From Mercurialis annua (taxonomy: Eukaryota; Streptophyta; Magnoliopsida; Malpighiales; Euphorbiaceae): a DNA stretch of 64,000 nt. How positions within the stretch are numbered: position 1 is the first letter of the stretch; every line of letters starts with the position of its first letter. Below, one piece after another: positions 1 through 11,599 of the stretch. The position numbers were made by a program, and so were the translations under genes. Below the pieces are notes generated by a model. That model worked only from the letters and a program-made list of their open reading frames with translations, made no database searches and was not told where the DNA came from. Location of the stretch: the NCBI RefSeq assembly GCF_937616625.2, contig NC_065574.1:1736001-1800000 (forward strand), in the 5' to 3' direction.

Positions 1-3000
1 ATCATCATCACCAAGTGTTTTGCCATTGTTTTGTATATAACTAAGATAAGTATCATCATAAGATGCCCTTCTAAGCCAAGCTGCTCCCCATAGCAATTCA
101 TCCTATAAAAACCAACCAAAAATGTTAGACCACATTAAAACTTGCTATAATTCTATAACTATTAAGAAAATTAATGAATTGAGCATATAAATATGTGTGA
201 TTAATTACTTGATATCCATCAAAATCACAGTAAAATGGACAGACACCATCTCTAATGTTTGAATTGTCACTATAAGCTCCTCTATAATTGTCAGCAAATT
301 GAAAGGCTTTAATGGCATTTCTGAGCAATGTCTCGGCATATCCCGGGTCCGATGATCGAAACGCCATCGACGAAGCTGCCAAAGCCGCTGCGGTCTCACC
401 GGCTACATCTGATGCCGGATTAGGTGCATCCACTGCATAAACTGTCCTAGGAGTGTCCATATCTTCTGGTCTCTCCCAACAACTATGGTCTGCATTTGGA
501 TCCCCCACCTATAATAATATCAATGCATCAAATGCCAAATTTATACTTTGGTTTAAAAATGAAAATCAAATTATGCACTTTTTTTTATTAATGGGCTTTG
601 ATTGAACTCAAACTCCTGATCTGTATCACTTAAGCTTGCTGGTAGGCAGTACTACTAATTATTGTGAAGGACTACTGACCAATTATTAGTGGTATAGTCA
701 TCATTACTTGATTATATATCTAACCAATCTCCTTTAAGTAACCTCCCTATACAAGGGAGACATAAAATTGATTGCGTAGTGAGTCAGCATTAGGGCTGAG
801 CAAAAACCAAACCAGACCGAAAAATCGAACTGAACCGAACTTTGTTGTTTGGTTCGGTTTTTCGGTGAAAACGGTTTGGTTTAGGTAAAGTTCGGAGTTC
901 GGTGTTCGGTTCGGTTTGGATGTTTTGAAAACCGAAAAAACCGAATGAACCGAAGTTTAATATAAAATATATAACTTTTATCAAAATAATATACATATAT
1001 ACTCATATTTATATGTTTTTTGTCTTTATATCCTTATTATTATTGATATATGAATTAATAATTGTTATTTAAACATATATGAAAATATATTAGACTCTAA
1101 TTATTTAATATTTTAATTAATTTTAATAAAAAAATTAAAAATAGAAAAAGTAATTAAATTCGGTTTTAACCAAACCGAACCGAACCGAAATATTTCGGTT
1201 TGGTTCTGTTCTGTTTTTTTACTTCCAAACTAAAAGTTCGGTTCAGTTCGGTTTGGAAAATATCCAAACCAAAAACCAAAAAAACCGAAAATTTTCCCAC
1301 CGAACCGACCGATGCTCACCCCTAGTCAGCATATAAATAGCGGTGGGTAAAACCAAAGAAAACTAAATAACTGAACGCTTCAGTTTGAAAATAAAATTAA
1401 TATTGATATTTTGATTGGATTTGATTTTAAAAATATAAAATTCAAATAGTTCTTCATGCGAGCTGAAATCAAGTGAATTGAGTAGTTTGATTTGAAATAT
1501 TACTTAAAATTCTTATTAAGATTTTTTTTTTTAAATCAGTTTGATTTGATTTGATTGAATACACATTCCTATAAATAAAACCATAAAGTTATAATCTAAA
1601 ATGAAAACATAAAATAAAGTATTAATATTCACCGCAAAAGAAAAATTATATTATTGTATTTATATATTTTAAAAATATATGTTTTAAAAATATATAAATA
1701 AGTTTTTATTATTTTTATGAGTTATTGTATATTAAATTTAAAATAATTTTTTAAAACGAAAAATAACATATTTTTACGCATGTGAAGAGGCAGTGGAGAA
1801 TATTAGTTGACGGAATTTTATGTAGAAAAGGGGGGGTCCAGTGTTGTCATCAAATGAAGAAAATTAGTTATATTTATGATTCTCTGGTAAGACTCCTATT
1901 CATCTTTTTTGCTTCTCTTCTTGTTTAGAGTTGAGAGTCCATTTATTTGTACAATATGTAAATTTGTAAATGTACCATCATATAACTACATATATATAGA
2001 TAGCTGCTGTAATAAGAACCTCTGCCTCACAATTCTGTTGATCATAATCTATATCTGAATATGATGCTTTGACACGACACACTACTAAACATAGACCAAT
2101 TTACTACTTGGGTCTGAATTCAACATCCGACACAAACCAATTTAGTTAAAAATATATTTTATAGTTATCCAACTATAAACTTTTAACAAAGCGGTTATTA
2201 ATCCAACAAATATTTTTTTTAAACAAGAAACTATCCGGGATTTTTTTAATTCCGGGTCTTGCTTACGTGATTGCCAGTCTATTTCTACTACGGCACATGC
2301 CAGTAAAAATTGATTTAAAATGAGTGAATAACCTCCCCACATAAACAAGCGGGCAGTCTTTCACTTTCAAAAAATTTTAGTTGGGTTATCAAAATATTGC
2401 AAATTAATCGGTGATATTAAAGTAATGATGTTTATCCATATATACCTTAATCTAATGAGTAGAAAGAAGCATATAATATCTGGGTTTACTTCTTAATTCG
2501 AATTAAAAAATTAACAATCTTCTAATAGTGTTTAAATATTTTAAAAATTAAGCAGTTAGATTTGAGTTCATTATATTATTAACTTTCAAACACTGCAAAT
2601 CCAACTAATGAATTTCAAATAATTTAATCACCATTACTCAAAATGGTCAAAACGTGACAATCTATTAATTAATTTTACTAAATGCAAGATCATGAAAATA
2701 ATAAACACATTAACTCACTAATTTCTTGATTAGTTCAACCACTAAAAGAACAAAAATAAACAAGCAATCAAATTACCTGAACAAAAATCCTGTTTGGCAG
2801 CTGAGAAACCGTTTTAAGCAAGTAATCAGTACTCCAACGAACAGCAACCAGAGAATTCCTCAGTTCCTCCGGCGGCATTAACTCACCAAATTCAATCACA
2901 CTCCACGACAACATTGTAGTCGTAAACGCCATCGGAAATCCAAACTTAACATTATCACCGGCGTCATAATAACCGCCGGTTAACTCCGTATTGTAACTCC

Positions 3001-3187
3001 ACCCGTCGCCCAAACCCGAATTAGCCCGCCAAGTAACCCGTTGATCTTGCGGTAAATAACCGGACCGTTGGCCTTCAAAGAACAGAATGGATTTGGATAA
3101 TGCTTCTTTATATTCATGGTAGCTTGATTCAATTAACAATGGCGACAGAGAACAGAGAATTATTATCAGAGCAAAAATGGCGGTCAT
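1..3187 (-). CDS. GH9 endo-1,4-beta-glucanase, C-terminal part beyond left edge
   Basis: Glycoside hydrolase family 9 endoglucanase, which hydrolyses internal beta-1,4-glucan bonds and is probably secreted to the cell wall. Exons on the minus strand are 3187-2777, 508-209 and 102-1, with GT-AG borders and all phase 0, giving 271 codons before the window ends. The ATG at 3187 is preferred over an in-frame ATG at 3262 because it puts a hydrophobic signal peptide (residues 1 to about 22) at the N terminus. The DAGDN motif (residues 75-79) carries the aspartates that GH9 enzymes use to activate water. [17 protein letters not shown] and [10 protein letters not shown] are typical of plant GH9 class B proteins. 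There is no long cytosolic N terminus, so it is not KORRIGAN-like. The later catalytic His/Asp/Glu motifs lie outside the window. Intron 1 (509-2776) is 2.3 kb and holds a hAT-type MITE. Confidence 0.93.
791..1324. mobile_element. hAT-type MITE in endoglucanase intron 1
   Basis: A 534-bp non-coding element with TIRs TAGGGCTGAGCA and TAGGGGTGAGCA, flanked by a perfect 8-bp duplication GTCAGCAT (783-790 and 1325-1332). The subterminal regions are packed with GGTTCGGTTT-like repeats in opposite orientations, so each end can fold on the other. An 8-bp TSD with a TAGGG-type terminus is diagnostic of the hAT superfamily. There is no transposase ORF, so it needs an autonomous partner. Confidence 0.85.
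1337..1572. mobile_element. possible second hAT-like remnant
   Basis: Begins TAGCGGTGGGTAAAACC and ends in the complement of TAGGAATGTGTATTCAATC, with TTTGATTT/AAATCAAA-type subterminal repeats. It starts four bases after the TSD of the neighbouring hAT element. The flanks CATATAAA and TAAATAAA match at only 6 of 8 positions, so a target duplication is not established. It may be a decayed insertion. Confidence 0.35.
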
Positions 3188-3309
3188 GGTTCGGTTTTGC
3201 GGGTTAACTGTTTGGAGAAATGGGTGGTTTTTTTTATGAAATTTGGAGGGAGGCGTCGTCACGAGAGAGAAATGAGAAGCCGACAGTTAATGGGAAGAGT
3301 GTCAGTTGG

Positions 3310-3324
3310 ATTTATATTCACGTG
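3310..3324 (-). promoter_or_regulatory. probable TATA box and adjacent G-box of the endoglucanase gene
   Basis: On the minus strand TATAAAT lies at 3316-3310, about 123 bp before the ATG at 3187, with a perfect CACGTG G-box just upstream (3319-3324). The spacing fits a plant core promoter with a short 5' UTR. G-boxes bind bZIP or bHLH factors; which one acts here cannot be read from sequence. Confidence 0.5.
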
Positions 3325-3558
3325 TGTTATATAACGGAGACAAAATATATAACGGAGCCGAAAAGGAAATTGAAACGATTGTTTTTTGTTTTGGGTTTTT
3401 AATTATTTATTGGGTAACTGTAATTTGTGTTCTACCGTTTGTTAACGGGAAGGTGAAGAAGGTGTAACGGAAAACGGGATTTCTGTGGTAGTGGTGAATG
3501 AGGTGGAAAGAAAAATATTAGGGGTTTGTAAAGTTTAAGTAATTACATTCTATTTTAG

Positions 3559-3562
<4 letters not shown>

Positions 3563-3590
<28 letters not shown>
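3563..3590. repeat. (TA)14 microsatellite
   Basis: An uninterrupted TA dinucleotide run in the upstream region of the endoglucanase gene. The rest of 3325-5334 is AT-rich intergenic DNA in which I see no gene. Confidence 0.95.
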
Positions 3591-5334
3591 ACTCGGAAAA
3601 GATTTGGCGGTTTTGAAAAATTCGATTTCAAAATCCTAAAAGAGTTCTACTATTGCATATGCCACTTGAAGTAGAACTCGTTGATTCATTGTAAAACTTG
3701 TTATTTCACATGTATTTTTGTAATTTTTTCTAGTCTCCGATGAATTTGACAATTTTATTTTTTAGGAATAAGTGACAGAAACCAGCCTCTAATTTATATA
3801 ATTAATGACATATTAGAGATAGATTGGTGGCGAATACAAAAATGATTATTCTTTTAATAATCAGTAATGATTGCATGACAAGTTAGCGACCGATTAAAGA
3901 CATAGTATGGCGTTCTAGTTAATAACGCGACACTAAATATATATTGTGAATTAGAAAAACTATTTCTCATTGTGCAACTAATTATGATTCTACTTACTAA
4001 ATTATTCCTCAATATAGAAATTGATGGTACTGTCGGACCAATTCATTGGAACTACAATTTTTTTGCAACAACTTAAATTTAAGCTAAGACCAAAAATGCC
4101 CGCCTACCATATATTCAGCAATGACATAGGCACTAAAAAGAGCAAATACCCATTAGGGTTTGGTCTCTAACAATAAAAAAGAAATTAAAATATGAATAAT
4201 TAAGGGTATGGTCCTCAACATTCAAATTAATGTAAACCAAACATGACCTAATAGACATATATTAAATTTGGTGTATTAATGTAATTTGATAGACATTGAT
4301 GGATAATAAATAAATGCAGAAAAGGTAAAAGAAGACAAAGAGAAATAAGGCAGTGTTTGGATTATACTAACAGATTATTCTATTATCTCATTGCTAGTGA
4401 ACAGAGGCGGGCGATGGTTTTTGCTTCCTTCAAATCAACAACAATATTAAAAGAAAATTGATGTCTTTAATTTCTTGATTAATTTAATATCTATATTAAG
4501 ACAAAGTAAACTTAATTTTTTATTCACTTATAAAATTATATCTCTGATTTGCTTCTTTTTGAACCATTGAAGTTGTAACCAGCACAAGGTGTTGAAGGTA
4601 TGTGTGAGCGGTGGAGAATCTAACACAGAGTGATGTCAAGTTATTCGAGCATTTTCAATAAAATTAATTAAAAAATATTAAAATTTTTGGTAAATTAAGA
4701 GTATATTTCTAAATTAATTTGTGAAAATGTACAATATAGAATTAATTTTTTTATTAAAAGCCGAGTTTGGATTGCACGACGGAAAACAACTCTTAGAGGG
4801 AACAAATCATAATATGCATCATATGTAAAAAAAAAAAAAAATTAGAAGAAGAAAAATCGTAATATGCATTAATTTTGTACAGTATTTATTTAGATAATTT
4901 GGCAGTCTGTAAAGTTCGGAAACCGTACCCACAACCCCACAATGTATATGAGAAAGCCTAACTATTATGATATGTCTTACTTGTTTGATTCTTCGATAAA
5001 AAAAAAGGAGATAAATTAGGTCTTATTTTTTAATACTACTATTTATGTAAGTGAAGATTCTTAAAACAAACCATGCATCAAATTTAAGCTATTTTTTTTA
5101 TTTTTTGTACATATAAATTTGTTTATTTTATAAAAAAAAATGACGAGCACTTATTAGAGATAGCTTTTATACGTTTTTTTTCTTTCAATATACCAATGAT
5201 AAGTTTCTTTAAAATTGTAACGGTTGTAACATAAAACTCTCGTATATAATTATGTTGATAGTTTGTAATTAATCACATAATCATAACACGAAGTCATAAT
5301 TCAAGAGAAAGATCAAATTTTATCAATAATTAGA

Positions 5335-5678
5335 GGTTTAATTATTGAAAAGTACTCAACATGTTTGACTTTTTTTTCATTTTTAGTTCAAACTTTCAAA
5401 ATCATTAATTTTAGCCAACTTTTCAATTTTTATTTCGATTATAACAATTTGCTAAAATTAGAATAAAAAAGTATTCAAAGATGTTCTTCATATTGTTTCA
5501 ATTTTCTTGTTTACTATTACATTTTAAATATGAAGGGCATATTTGAATCCTACTCCAATTTAAATTGATCACTATAATTGAAACTGAAAATTAATAAATT
5601 AGTTAAAATTAACTATTTTAAACGTTTGGATCATAATGAAAAAAATAAAAAATGTGAAATGTTTTCAAAAATTAAGCC
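5335..5678. mobile_element. MULE-type MITE (GGYTTAAT terminus)
   Basis: A 344-bp foldback element. The left end GGTTTAATTATTGAAAA matches the inverted right end GGCTTAATTTTTGAAAA. A perfect 9-bp duplication ATAATTAGA flanks it (5326-5334 and 5679-5687). A 9-bp TSD points to the Mutator superfamily. It is non-coding and belongs to a group of similar elements in this window. Confidence 0.8.
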
Positions 5679-5867
5679 ATAATTAGATTAACATCATGTC
5701 CTCATTAAAAGGGGTCCACAACTAAAAAATTACAATTGACATATATAAATCAATAAGGATTGATTTATTAATTCAAATTTAGTGTAATTGCATTTATGAT
5801 GAGGATTAACACTCAAACTTTCCTCCTAAAAAGAAAAGGAAAAAGAAAAAAGTGCATGACATATCAA

Positions 5868-6094
5868 GATTGACATTCTCTCAAGTTCATATCAGAATTG
5901 AGATTCTCGCAAGTTCAAATGAACTTGATGGGATTATGTTTACGATCTATACTATTTATTATAAAATGAACGGTGTAGATAAAAAAAGTATAACTTCAAA
6001 TCAAATTAATTTACACCGTCCATTTTATAATGAATGGTGTAAATTGTGAACATGATTCCCTTAAATTCAAAATAAATTTAAAAAAATTCCAATC
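5868..6094. mobile_element. MULE-type MITE, second family, copy 1
   Basis: A 227-bp element with ends GATTGACATTCTCTC and GATTGGAATTTTTTT (inverted) and a perfect 11-bp duplication TGACATATCAA (5857-5867 and 6095-6105). The inner arms contain paired copies of a motif like AATGAACGGTGTAGAT in opposite orientation. The same layout recurs at 13645 and 35800. The first 25 bp are partly duplicated inside the left arm. Non-coding. Confidence 0.75.
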
Positions 6095-6478
6095 TGACAT
6101 ATCAAACCGCAGGAGAAGTAAAGTTGGAGGGTGTCTTACAAGTATTATTGCTTTAAAACGGTATTGGTTATTAGTTAGGCTTACAAAACTTTAGGGTGAA
6201 GGTAGATAGGAAATGAATGGATAAATTTAATTGGAATCTTTATCAAACTTTCCTAAAGTTTCTCTTGGGACATGTGACTTTGCCATTGTCACAAGGAAGA
6301 AATCCATTTTATTAATAGTACCTTATCTCCAATATTTTATTGTGAAGTTTTCAATTGATAATCCTCCAAAACTAATGGTCATGAATGGAGTGACCATATA
6401 TATAATAATTAATGTGAATCAATATATATATCCCTACCCTAATAAATATAAAAAGAACCGGAATTTAGAGTGAAATAT

Positions 6479-6735
6479 ACTCCTTTGTTCCAATCTATTT
6501 GAGAATAATTTTTTTTGAGTGTCCTATTTTAGTTGATATTTTTCATTTATAAAATATGATTACATGAAATGTTTTCTTTTATCATCTTTAATAATATATT
6601 TAGAACGATACATCTTCAGAAAATATAACACATATTATATTTAATATAATATGAGGATATTACAAATTACATTTATAACTTTTTTTAAACAATATGCAAA
6701 TAAAATCTTTACAATTAGACCGGAACAAATGAAAT
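6479..6735. mobile_element. possible Stowaway-like element
   Basis: The left end TACTCCTTTGTTCCAATC and the inverted right end TATTTCATTTGTTCCGGTC resemble the CTCCCTCCGTCCC-type ends of Stowaway (Tc1/mariner) MITEs. The interior is AT-rich and non-coding. Ends and TSD cannot be fixed, so this is tentative. Between it and the zinc-knuckle gene (6736-7421) I see only AT-rich sequence. Confidence 0.35.
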
Positions 6736-7421
6736 ATAGATAGTTTTAAGTTTTACTGCCTTTATATGGCTTGAGCGCTTGTGGGAGGATTTATTGGCAT
6801 AAGGGTGTAGTCTAATATATTTACATACTAACAAACTTTAACCTTGTTAATATGTATTACTGCTTATTACAAATAACAATATGCAAATAAAATCTTTACT
6901 TTTCTTTCTTAAATAAAGCATATATTTTGGTTCGTTGAATTGATGATGAACTGCATTTCATTTATTCATAATAAAAAGAGAAAAAAAAATATTTATCAAA
7001 AATAGAAAAGAGAAAAACAAATTTCTTTATTATAGGATCACGTTATAGCTACATCGATTTTGAGAACTTCGAGAATATATATGCCTTATGACAAACTGCT
7101 CAATCCTAAGTTGCAACTGTAAATCTGCAGACGTAAGATATGCTTTTAATTTCATTCTCTTTAAAGCAATAGGTATGACGGTGTAAAATACTAAAATATA
7201 GACCTCAAATAAAAGCTTTGTGACTTATAATTATGCTTATAATAACACCATTAGCATCTTACTTAACAAACTAATTTATTCCAAATACAAATCCTATAGC
7301 ACTAACCTATCTTATTAGATCCCCACTTAATAAAAAATGCACCAATAACTGCTAAGTTTCAACATTCAATCAATCTAAAAACTAATTAAACAGCCTGAGT
7401 TTGAATTCAATCGATCACTTA

Positions 7422-9760
7422 TCAGTAGTACCTCCGAGGGGGATATCGATCCATCATCCTTCCGGAAGGACACTCAAATGCACGATGTCCTCGTCCGCCA
7501 CAGTTGTGACAGATCATTAATGGACCCATGCATTCCCTGCTCATGTGTCCATACTGGTGACAGTTTCTGCATACAATGTCGTGATAACCGCTGTTACTAC
7601 GACGATCTCCGGGTGTATTCCCTTTCGGACATTGTCTAGCCACATGCCCTGCTATGTTACAAATGTTGCAGATCGGATCATTCTGACACTCACGTGCCAG
7701 GTGTCCCGTCTTCCTGCAGTTGTTACATGCTTTGTCATTTGTACAATCCGCTGCAATATGACCCTGCTTATAGCAGTTATTACACAGCCTTAAGTCCCCA
7801 GGTGGCAGTTGCGGAGCAGAACACTCCTTAGCACGATGTCCGGCCTTGCCACAGGTGTGGCAGATGCCCTCATTTGGACAATGGCTAGCCATGTGCCCGG
7901 GTTCTCGACAATTCCAACACAATGATTTGGTAGTGCACTCTGAAGCAATATGCCTGCCATATAATGTTGGATTTAGTCAGCTTCAACATGAAACATGACC
8001 CCTTAATATAGGCTCGCAAGAAAAAAAAATTAGGAACAAACAAGCAAGCTACGTAATTCAAATTGTTATGCAACTTTTGTTCTGTGAATAAACAAAGATG
8101 TGGAATATGCAAACAAGGTGCATAAGGTAAACATATATGTTTGAAATCACTTGAAAAACAGGCCGAGATTACATACCCAGGAAGGCCGCAATTATGACAT
8201 ATTGCCACATTTGGACACTCTCTAGCAAAATGTCCAGGTCGTTTGCAATTCTTGCACAGATTGCTCTGGTTGCTAAGAAGAAGAGGAAGAAAGCAAACTC
8301 AATAAGCATAAATCAATAAAACTATGACCCAAAAGCAAGCAAGAACTATAGAACCTCATCCCCATTCATAAACAGGTATACAAGGCTTTTATTCATATGA
8401 CCAAGACAACACATTACTCTGTTTCTTTTAGAATCAATGCTCAAGAAAAATTACATAACCCCATAATGGCGTTCGTAGACTTAGGTGGCGTTTGATAAAA
8501 CTGAAAATTAAGTGCTGAAAATTAAGTGCTGAATTATAAGTGCTGATTTGTTTAAGTGCTGAATTAAATAAGTCTGTTTGATAACTGCAAGTCTGCAATT
8601 ACTGACTATTATTGAAATGATTATATTTACATATTAAATATTTAAATATTAACTATTTTAAAATAAATTATTAAATATAAATTTAAATTATTTAAATTTT
8701 TAAAATACAGATAAATAATATATAAATATTATAAATAAAAATCATAAATTTTAATTGCATATGTTGATAATTAGTTCTTAAAGATTATAATGATGCTCCC
8801 TTTTAACTTGAAAAATAGCCCTTAAAATAAAATATTAGTTTTTAAAACTCTGAAAAACCGCTTAAATCTAATAATCAATGTTGTATGTTATAAACAGAAG
8901 TCTAAATAATATTAAAAACGGAAATATTAAATAAATGGCATATAGACTATAAGAAAAAAGTGAAGATAGAAAATAAAATAGTTATAATGAAAAATATAGT
9001 ATTTTAAGTGTTGTTCTAAGTATAATACACTCATTGTGATATTAAAAAAAATAAAAAAAATAATATATGTGAGATAAAATATTTTTTTTAGTGAGTAATA
9101 ATTGAAAATAATACGTATATAAAGTTTATTCAATGATAAAACTAATATTTAATAACTTAATATTTTCAGTAAAAAAAATAAGTCAAAATTTTTGACTTAT
9201 TATTTTAAGTGGTTTTTGGCTTAACTGAATAAGTTAAGTTGAACTTTTTTAAGTTATCAAACCAACTTAAAACAATTAAGTGCTTAATATATTAATTTAA
9301 GTAATAAGTTGGGTTATCAAACACCCCCATAAAACTAGTAGTCATGCAAGAGCTACCAAAGACCAAGCTGAAATGGTTTTATGTTCATCCAGAATTTTGA
9401 TTTAGCATATAGCCATCTGAATTAACATTTTTAGAGGGGAAACAATCTTCACTCAAAGCCTTTGTTTTTACTCATTATGAACTAGGAATAAGAAAATTAT
9501 CAAACACATTGAGTTTCACTAGATAAAAATCCTGACAATTTTCTTTACCTCTGTATGCCACTTGTAAAATTCAGAGAAAAGTGAAAAAGAAAAAAAGGAA
9601 ATATAGTAATGGCCGAAAATAAAAGAAACCTGAAACTACGGTGTGACTCTCGTCTGTAAGGTGCACCACGGTAGGAAAAACGATCTGAGCGAGTCTTGCG
9701 ATCCATTGGGCTCCTGCTCCTGCTTCTGCTGTGGCTCAAGCTCCTGCTGTCTGAACTCAT
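7422..9760 (-). CDS. CCHC zinc-knuckle protein with RS-rich N terminus
   Basis: Predicted 252-residue nucleic-acid-binding protein. Exons 9760-9630, 8272-8177 and 7953-7422 join with split codons AG/C and GG/G. Residues 1-43 are rich in Arg-Ser dipeptides. Nine CX2CX4HX4C zinc knuckles follow, starting near residues 50, 69, 88, 107, 133, 152, 171, 204 and 224; all Cys and His ligands are present. The tail is Arg/Tyr-rich. It closely resembles the plant zinc-knuckle family that includes Arabidopsis At1g75560 and is related to CNBP/GIS2 and Byr3, which bind single-stranded nucleic acid. That assignment is from memory of the family. Intron 1 is enlarged by an inserted element. The exact RNA or DNA target is unknown. 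Confidence 0.93.
8482..9331. mobile_element. foldback DNA transposon in intron 1 of the zinc-knuckle gene
   Basis: Left end TAGGTGGCGTTTGATAA matches the inverted right end TATGGGGGTGTTTGATAA, followed by subterminal repeats of AATTAAGTGCTGAA and their complement. The body is AT-rich with no plausible transposase. The ends resemble widespread plant non-autonomous hAT-like repeats, but I could not identify a convincing TSD, so the superfamily is uncertain. The insertion explains most of the 1357-bp intron. Confidence 0.6.
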
Positions 9761-11590
9761 AATCAAAGTTACACCTATTAGCAACTACTGCTACTGAACA
9801 GCCAAAAACACCACACTGCCACAACCAACACCACAACAGCTGCTGCCTCCTGCCTGTCCACATCACAGCCACACACTCATCATCATCCATTAACAAAACC
9901 AAACTCATCACCGTCCCCTCCAAAATAAAAACAACCACATCCCAATAGTAAACTACATTAATTTCAGCAAGCAGTCCATCCAAAATCATTTACATCAGTA
10001 TATGAACTCAACACCAAGAACTTCCTTACCAAGTCCCCAACCACATCCTTAAACTGAAAATCAACCATCTCTAAACAATCATTTTTCCACTACAACATGC
10101 TTGAAGAATTTTAATTACTCACCACTAACTCCGTCTCCTCAACCGACAGTTGAAATCAGGTCTGCATTAAAGAAAGGACACAAAAGGAAGAAAATTGGGC
10201 TCATTTAAACTTAAGGAGATATTACAGCAAGCCATTTATTTTATTCCTAGAAAATTAAATCAAATGACAAAATATCTCTTGAGTTTCTCCTACAGTTCTT
10301 CACAAAGATATGATAGAGCTGCCAACAGAAGCCAGGACTCCAAAAACTAAAGGGTTACAAGAAGTTATAGGGCACAAAAACAAAAATAAGAAGTTAGCTA
10401 TGGGATTTTCAAACCCTATAAAAAGAAGCAATCAAGTTTGTATATAAAATTCTTCAAATTAAACACAATGCAACCCATCTGCAAAATGTATAACTGCAAT
10501 TAAGAGAATGTGTGTTTATTGCACTCTCGTTTCTCAATTAAGATAATTAAATAATAATGTGTGTTTATTGCACTCTCGTTTCTCAATTTGAGAATATGTT
10601 CTTCTGCCTCTCCCCTCTTACTTGTATTTCTGAATAAATAAGAACCTTATTCAACCATTAGTATTTACTCTAGCTCTCTATGCCCTGATGTAAAGAACAT
10701 ATAAGCATATAGTAAGATTCAAAATATCACAAGCTTCTTTGAATAGCACAGACAAGACAATAAATATATTCAGTACCTCAAAATTGGCAGGTTAGTAGCA
10801 CTGGCACATTATGAAATATTTTTCTTAATTCTTGTGTTTGTCCAAAAGGCCTATCATTTTGGGACGGAGAAAGTAATAAGTTACGCTAGCAAACATTTCA
10901 CAATTGCAAAGAGAGCACGGCAAGTCCTATAACTCTGTCATTTCTGGCACAATACTTACATCTGTTTCTAAAATGATTTCGTTCCTTTTTATTTCTGTTT
11001 CAAGCTGCAAGAATTGCACTAGGTCGACTATAGCCTTTGTAAACAAGAAAATTAACTCAATAAATGGATTTCAATTAAACTAAATTCTTGCAATTTAGAG
11101 TTTCCAAACACTAAAATAATGATTAAGCAATCAAATTTGATCCAAAAATTAATAATAAAGCCAATTTCCAAACACTGAAGCAGCCTTATATAAGCTCAAG
11201 CATCACATATTACAAGCTACAATAATCTAAGCTTCTATATCGCAAAATTATCAAAATTCCGGAATAAATCTAATCAAAGTATTACAGAAACACAAATTAT
11301 CAGAGCTAGCAAAGCTAAAAACCCTAATTACCTCCAGATGCGCCAAATTGAAACAAGCAGGGTAAGTAAAGGGACAAACCTAGTGTTATGCAGACAGTTC
11401 CGAGGCGAAAATCTGATAAGCCAAAAAAAACACAATCTAGTGCAACAATGGCGGGAGATTGAGAGCGTAGTAGCCAGCGAGCGGCTGGGGCATTCGTTTA
11501 GTTTTCGAATGGAGTCGGTCCTCTTGGAAAGGCGCGGCTTACGGGGATTTTCTGTTGTTTTCTCTCGCGGCCCATTATCCAAACACTATT
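9761..11590 (-). other. probable 5' UTR and UTR intron of the zinc-knuckle gene
   Basis: Upstream of the ATG an acceptor CTAATAG lies at 9775, leaving a 14-base leader. A donor, GGAG followed by GTAATT, lies at 11331. Together they predict a non-coding first exon at about 11332-11580 and a 1557-bp UTR intron. The proposed exon is less AT-rich than the surrounding DNA and contains the complement of several short chance ORFs. No protein is assigned here. A cDNA would be needed to confirm the intron. Confidence 0.45.
10507..10588. repeat. 33-bp exact direct repeat
   Basis: The same 33 bases occur at 10507-10539 and 10556-10588, starting AATGTGTGTTTATTGCAC and ending GTTTCTCAATT. The starts are 49 bp apart. 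It looks like a local duplication inside the presumed UTR intron. Confidence 0.9.
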
Positions 11591-11599
11591 GAGAAAATT

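Noticed and set aside
11328..11592. 84-codon ORFs on both strands
   Set aside because: Open simultaneously on both strands, no family resemblance, and located in the likely non-coding first exon of the zinc-knuckle gene.
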